Shown: piece after piece, positions 59,288 to 64,000 of the stretch
Position numbering within the stretch: position 1 is the stretch's first letter
How the letters are laid out: every line of letters begins with the position of its first letter
From: Hydrangea macrophylla
Lineage: Eukaryota > Streptophyta > Magnoliopsida > Cornales > Hydrangeaceae
DNA length: 64,000 nucleotides
Assembly: GCA_033977485.1 (NCBI GenBank)
Contig: CM066994.1
Coordinates: forward strand, 28,302,681 to 28,366,680
Direction of reading: 5' to 3'
Translations under genes and position numbers: made by a program
The notes under the pieces: generated by a model
What the model was told of the DNA's origin: nothing
The model's input: the letters and a program-made list of their open reading frames with translations, nothing else
The model's database searches: none

Positions 59288-59719
59288 TGGGTTCTAAATT
59301 TTTACTGTACATCTTTTCTCTTTATCATACTGTAGCCTTACTTTCCTCAAAATAATAATGTGGCAAATTCTCATTGGTTCCGTAAATCACAACTTTGATG
59401 GATGATCTGTCTTGGATTTAATCCCTATTTATATATATATATATATCATATACAATTATAGGGGCTGTTATCCTAAACATGAAGGTTGTTGCATAGTATT
59501 GTACACCAGTTTTTAACGATCAATAAAAATATTTTTAATTAGCGACAAAAAAACCTTTTAGTGACAAATCTTTTTGAAAAAAATTGTCGCTAGAGGTGAA
59601 AAATAATTTTGTCGCTAAAGATGAAAAATTTCGTCTCTAAAAAGACACCGTGTTATAAGTTAGCATCCCCATAACTATATGTATATATATAAATGTATAA
59701 TAATATATATACAGTCAGG

Positions 59720-59883
59720 CTCTAAAGAGGGCGCCCTCTCTTTATTAAAGAGATGGGCTATGTTTTTGTCGTCGGATCATGTTTTCATTAAGGATAGTTT
59801 TGCCATTTCACAGTTTTTAAACACGATCCGACAGTCAAAACAGAGGTACTCTCTTTAATAAAGAGAGGACGCCCTTTTTAGAG
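59720..59883. mobile_element. MITE with about 35-bp inverted repeats
   Basis: ctctaaagagggcgccctctctttattaaagaga is complemented by the right end (tctctttaataaagagaggacgccctttttagag). Inner words cggatcatgttt and aaacacgatccg continue the stem. The target duplication is unclear because the flanks are TA-rich. Confidence 0.78.
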
Positions 59884-60020
59884 AATCTTTGTATATATAT
59901 ATATATATATATTTAACCGGGGGGGGGGGGGGGGGTTTGTAAAACAATCAAACAAATATAATAAATTTAGAATTTTAAACTAATTTCAACAAACTTCATG
60001 ATTAGTAGGACCTATTAATA

Positions 60021-60790
60021 CCAAGCGGGTCTAACCCAATTGGTTTGATCTCTCTCTCCCAAGTGGAGAGATTGTGGGTTTGAATTCCCTTAAGGAGATT
60101 CTTTGTTTGCCTCCCCCCCCAGTTGTTCGTCAGTCGGAATGAGTGTGGGTTTTGTTGTGGGTTATTGTGGAGCTTTGGGGTTGGGTTGAGATGGGATGTG
60201 TGTGTGTGTGTGTGTGTGGGGTGTGTGTGTATGTCATGCCATAACCATGTAAGTATCTGATGCAGCAGAATGCTGAAATTGCAAGGGAAAAACTCGTGGA
60301 AATGCAACTTTATTGACACCAGTTGGTTATGAACGATAATACTAGAAATTAAGGCTCTATCGTCTTGTTGATTCACACGAATGCCAAGAACAATAGGAAA
60401 ATTGAGAGAAAACTCAATACTGTATTTTATTATCAAAAAGTTGCTGAGAAATAAAACATCTTGACAATTTATAGTCTGACCAAATCCTAAAACGCACAGT
60501 AAAATGAAAAGACGAAAATATCCAAAAGGGCCGAAAAAACATAAAAGTGGCCCGGAACTTATTCAAACAACATTTTTTGGGCCTAAAATTGGACCTAAAT
60601 GACATGATAGTTTAGCATGTCGATGGGCTCTGAATTAGCTTTCCAGATTGGTATGATAATAGCGATTCTGACACCTGTAGCGAAAATTATGACTGTTTTA
60701 ATGGGGAAAGGTTAGAAGGGACCCTTTTCTCTAACCCAACTTCTCATAAAATGCCAAAGCCACTTGTGCTGCATCAGTATCTAAAAAAAA
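60021..60790 (+). mobile_element. SINE with tRNA-like head, interrupted by a solo LTR
   Basis: The head has A-box-like ctaacccaattggttt and B-box-like gggtttgaattcc. The body is T/G-rich with a gt microsatellite, and the A-tail is at 60783-60790. Flanks agtaggacctattaata (60004-60020) and agtaggacctagtaata (60791-60807) differ at one of 17 bases. The body is split at 60257 by the LTR at 60258-60776. A truncated relative is at 48118-48290. Confidence 0.88.
60258..60776. mobile_element. Solo LTR (519 bp) inserted in the SINE
   Basis: Begins tgatgcagca and ends tgctgcatca, so it has TG…CA ends within a 10-bp inverted repeat. The 5-mer gtatc is present on both sides (60253-60257, 60777-60781). 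No coding sequence. The long terminal inverted word suggests a copia-type LTR, but I cannot name the lineage. Confidence 0.88.
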
Positions 60791-61847
60791 AGTAGGACCT
60801 AGTAATATAATCTTTTTTTTGAATGGACCTAATCCAAAAAAGTTTGGCCATGACGAATTTTTGGCTAGATTTCTTTTGTTTGTTTGTTTTTTTTTTCTTT
60901 ATATAATACATGTGTCACGCTCCTGAAAAGCAAAAAATGGAGAAAAATTAATTTCCTTTCTGGGTCCATAGGGAGTGAAGGGGTGAAAGTCACTCAATTG
61001 TCCATACTACACAGTACTAAGCAATAGAAACAGTAATATGATAGCAATGAAATATATAACGCACGACCTAGCTATTACAATAATTAGAGTTCGCAACAAC
61101 GGGGACATAAAAGGTTTGGAGACAACAAATGCTCAAGTACCCTTTATAAGAGTTTAACAGCAATATAAAGCTACCATATATCTTCGGGTCTTCAGCTAGC
61201 GTAGACGTAGTCGTCAGTGACACGATTAAAAAGTTGTGCGCTCTTGTGCAACACCCAAGCGTAGGTGATCGTGCAAGTAATACTAGATAAGTCCAGGTCG
61301 ATCCCACAGAGAAGAAATTGGGAGAATGTATACTAAGTTACAACCTAACGAAAAAGAAAAGATGAATGTAGGAGTGGAAGTGTACTAGTAAATCCTAATA
61401 TATTAAATTAAACTAAATAATAAACTAAAGCATAGAGAAACATAGCTAATGTAATAAATAAATTAAAGGTGTTAGAAGCACGCGAATCCACATTGATCCT
61501 AACTATCTACCACGTATATTCATTAACGTGTTATGAAGTTCATTCCTTTTTAGTATTCCGTATTTCTCTAAAGATAAAGAATCACTAGCCCTTACATGAC
61601 TGGGACTATATCATCACAAGTGATTTAAAATACTTAGAAGATAGTTTAAAACAATGGTTGAGACTCGCACCCTCAATGGTGTTGGCATTCAAGGTGGTTT
61701 GCAAAAGTCATTGAAGAAAATAGCCTTAAGGCTTTAAATTCTAAAAACTGTTGTGACAAACTGAACTTACTGAAACAATTTGATGACAAATTTCTAAAAC
61801 AGAAAGTCTTGGAATACTCAAAGGAATCATCTCAGGAATTTACAAGT

Positions 61848-61945
61848 TCAATCGATCGATACATTTTAGATCGATCGAATTGTATCATCCTTCAATCAAT
61901 CGAATAGCTTCGATCGCTTGACTATGGCTCTGGTTCGATCGATCG
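61848..61945. repeat. Palindrome island, core gatcgatc (first in this element)
   Basis: tcaatcgatcgata, agatcgatcgaat, tcaatcaatcgaa, ttcgatcgcttga and ttcgatcgatcgaa lie in 100 bases. Same core as the copia LTR island at 5985. Confidence 0.85.
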
Positions 61946-62344
61946 AACACATGTTTTCTATAGAATGCATGGCAGAGACTGGGAATCAACATTTCATTAT
62001 ATTCTCAACTTTTAAACTATGAAAACATGAATAAACTAATGCAGAAATAACAAACTAAAGCAATCATAACTTCTAAACTAATAAACAATTAAATAAAGAC
62101 AAAGAAAAAGAAAAAAAGCCTAGAAATAATATGAAAATAACTTGAAATCAACTTGAAACTTGAGTTTCACAATGGAAAAGGAGGAAGAAGAACATTAAAC
62201 TGACCTAATCTACTCCTAAACTAACCCTAAAACTACCTTAAAACTGCTGTTTTTCGTATTCTGGAGCCTCCTCCTCCGCTGTTATCATAACAACTTTTTT
62301 ATAGGGTTCCTGCAGGCCGTACGCAACTTTATGGAAAAAATAAA

Positions 62345-62415
62345 GTTCGACCGATCGAAGTGTCTTTAAGGGTTCTAACTCTCGATCGATTGAAGTGTCT
62401 TCAAGGGATCGAACG
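62345..62415. repeat. Palindrome island, core gatcgatc (second in this element)
   Basis: ttcgaccgatcgaagtgtcttcaa, ctcgatcgattgaagtgtcttcaa and gggatcgaac. The phrase gaagtgtctt(c/t)aa between copies is repeated too. Confidence 0.8.
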
Positions 62416-63722
62416 TCTCTGCTTTTGACAGCTCTACGCACCGATGGGAGAATTGTCATATCTCTTCACTCAGACCTTGGATTGAGCTCCGGTTTGCAGC
62501 CATGCGACCATAACTCATATATCTACATTTTATATTTATTGGGAAATCTTCCAAATCTGAGGTCTTCAATGTCAAAAATGATGTTTTCTTAGCTGCTTCC
62601 GTTGTTCTTTTTACTAGTATCGCTATCCTTTCGCTCCACTTCAGTGACTTACATTCTAATGTATGCAAAATAATGCATAAACATAAGATTTAGCATTAAC
62701 ACAATAAAAATAACACTGTTATTAGAATGCACCTAAATCTAGGGACTTGGGGATAAAAGTATGCATAAATGACCATGTAATATGCTATAAATATGCACTT
62801 TTCACCTCTAATCAGTCAGCGTAGAAGTCTTCTCCGGTATAACCATCATCGGTGGAGCCACCCTTTGTATACTCCCCCTCCGGGTAGTAGCTGTCATCAT
62901 AAGCTCCATCACCTGCATTAATAGGGACAGGGTAGTCTGGGCGCAGAATGTCCAGGCAATAACGGCCGTCATCTTACTGAGAACTGAGTAAATAACAACT
63001 AACGGGGTACTAATTATATAAAAAAGTTATGATATGCATAAGATATAGTTCTACAATAGTATCTACTCTTTTATTCGACGCCATTAACCAACCCTTTTCG
63101 TCTTGTTATCCGAAGACCGATAACCATCAAATACTTGACTGAAAGGAATAGACTCAATCGTTTAACTCTATGGATACACCATCATTCCGCCTACTACTTT
63201 TAAGAGCATATTCACAGCTCACCACACGTCATGGATTCCACATCAGTCCGTCCCTCCCAGTTTTTAAGAATATATTCATAACTCACTACATTCAGGGACA
63301 TAACATTTCGAATCACAGCGTATGAATCTATTGCCATGACTTAGCGATGTCTACCAGTGATCCTAGCTCACCGCCTTTTTAAGAGCATATTAACAACTCA
63401 CCAATCTTTAATAACATGTCATGAACAAATGTCCACCCACGTACAATTCCCAAAACTTATCAAACCTACCTAAGTTTCGTACTAACAATGACACATGATA
63501 GTTCCCATGTGGCCTGACTACTCTGAGTAAAAGGAAACAGATATCAACCTTTTCACAAACAACATAGTATCTAACATCATAACGTTAATCCATTACTCAT
63601 AACCGTACTATTCTTTAATGTCACATTATCCCTGATAATCCCCGTAGTCGCATAATGAAAGTCTGAATCGATAATCGAACGACTGAACCCCTTATATAAT
63701 AAACAAAAAAAACTAAACCAGA

Positions 63723-63895
63723 TCTGCAACAGCCAATCGATTAGTACAAGGGTTAAATCGATTGTGATAAAACTATAACAATCGATTGAGGAAAAAGGCA
63801 ATCGATTAGATCCAAAGCAATGCCTTCGATTAGGAATCATCCAATCGATTGGGTCCAGGCTGATGGTAATTGATTGGGAATAAACCTAATCAATT
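63723..63895. repeat. Palindrome island, core caatcgattg, in LTR M2
   Basis: Copies: ccaatcgattag, aaatcgattgtg, acaatcgattgag, gcaatcgattaga, cttcgattagg, ccaatcgattggg, gtaattgattggg and ctaatcaattg. Spacing is about 15-30 bases. Confidence 0.88.
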
Positions 63896-64000
63896 GTTTT
63901 CTCTAGTGAGAAAATAATCCAGCATAGATAACATCTAAAGGACGTATTAGCTACATCTAAACCTCATAAAACTTGTAAGAACATCAAATAAAGGGGACCA

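Larger units (their letters stand above)
58626..59425. mobile_element. Mutator-like non-autonomous element (800 bp) with perfect 9-bp target duplication
   Basis: About 55-bp inverted ends: gggattaaatcctagacgg and its near complement, continuing through atcatccRtcaaa and tacggaacc. tatttatat flanks both sides (58617-58625, 59426-59434). No transposase. Two smaller MITEs sit inside. It lies about 190 bp upstream of the CYP74 TATA box. Confidence 0.88.
61218..62814 (-). mobile_element. LTR-type insertion (1597 bp) with 5-bp target duplication
   Basis: On the minus strand it starts TGATTAGAGGTGAAAAGTGC at 62814 and ends CGTGTCA at 61218. The 5-mer gtcag flanks it (61213-61217, 62815-62819). TG…CA ends and a 5-bp target indicate a solo LTR or an LTR element without coding sequence. 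The phrase aggtcgatcccacagag near 61290 is one I recall as common in plant repeats. Two gatcgatc islands are inside. Confidence 0.82.
61192..62978 (-). pseudogene. Asp/Tyr-rich open frame split by an LTR insertion
   Basis: On the minus strand 62978-62815 reads as a frame with RYCLDILRPDYPVP and repeated Asp-Tyr-Gly words (AYDDSYYPEGE, TDDGYTGEDFYAD). It is cut by an insertion and its last codons and stop are at 61217-61192. It is only about 60 residues and lies within an LTR. The corresponding part of LTR M1 near 38400-38460 keeps only a weak match with stops. Function unknown; it may be a chance frame. Confidence 0.3.
60913..64000 (-). mobile_element. LTR related to M1, running off the window (LTR M2), interrupted
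   Basis: The left end tgtcacgctcctg and the following taatttcctttctgggtcc match the end of LTR M1 (38108 onward), and words such as gaatgtccaggc / gaatgtccaaggc match further in. The LTR start is not reached within the window. A 1.6-kb element interrupts it at 61218, and a caatcgattg island lies at 63723-63895. Confidence 0.6.

Noticed and set aside
60055..60080. tRNA gene suggested by A- and B-box-like words at the SINE head
   Set aside because: No cloverleaf can be formed beyond the boxes; the sequence continues into a SINE body and A-tail.

Overview
The window is nuclear DNA of a flowering plant, most likely a eudicot. It has AT-rich sequence, spliced genes with GT-AG introns, many microsatellites, and a dense load of plant LTR retrotransposons, SINEs, MITEs and hAT elements. 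I could not identify the species. There is no sign of bacterial or organellar sequence, and I found no tRNA, rRNA or CRISPR array.

Only two host protein genes are supported, both in the right third. (1) A plus-strand three-exon gene (47409-54091) encodes a 190-residue DUF1068 protein related to Arabidopsis NKS1/ELMO Golgi proteins. Its 5-kb first intron has collected an Au SINE, a second SINE, two MITEs and a hAT element. (2) A minus-strand two-exon gene (58350-56133) encodes a complete 472-residue CYP74 cytochrome P450 of hydroperoxide lyase type. It has a MITE in its intron and a nested Mutator-like/MITE complex about 190 bp upstream of its TATA box. The two genes point toward each other.

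Layout. 1-4.6 kb: gene-free, with a possible old LTR and degenerate telomere-like repeats. 4.65-5.7 kb: hAT element. 5.9-8.5 kb: minus-strand Ty1/copia LTR and pol. 8.5-8.8 kb: Tat-lineage gag scrap. 8.8-16.6 kb: plus-strand chromovirus split by a 3-kb solo LTR. 16.6-17.6 kb: LTR fragment. 17.6-20.4 and 36.0-40.9 kb: two parts of what is probably one minus-strand chromovirus, separated by 15.5 kb of younger sequence. That 15.5 kb holds the 3' half of a Tat-like element (20.4-29.6 kb), with an antisense, spliced but broken plant-mobile-domain (PMD) gene and three satellite-like arrays. It also holds a second plus-strand chromovirus (29.65-35.95 kb). 41.1-45.8 kb: Stowaway MITE, solo LTR, and a hAT with another hAT inside. 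58.6-64 kb: nested Mutator-like element, SINE with a solo LTR inside, and an LTR that runs off the window and is itself interrupted.

The most unusual pattern cuts across the element families. Many of these LTRs, and one hAT element, carry a compact island of degenerate copies of one short self-complementary motif. The motif differs between elements: gatcgatc, caatcgattg, agtcgact, tcgaccggtcga, gaccggtc, gcactcactgagtgc. The PMD unit and its surroundings carry gagtc-N4/5-gactc hairpins in large arrays. Two LTRs that look homologous carry islands with different cores at similar depth.
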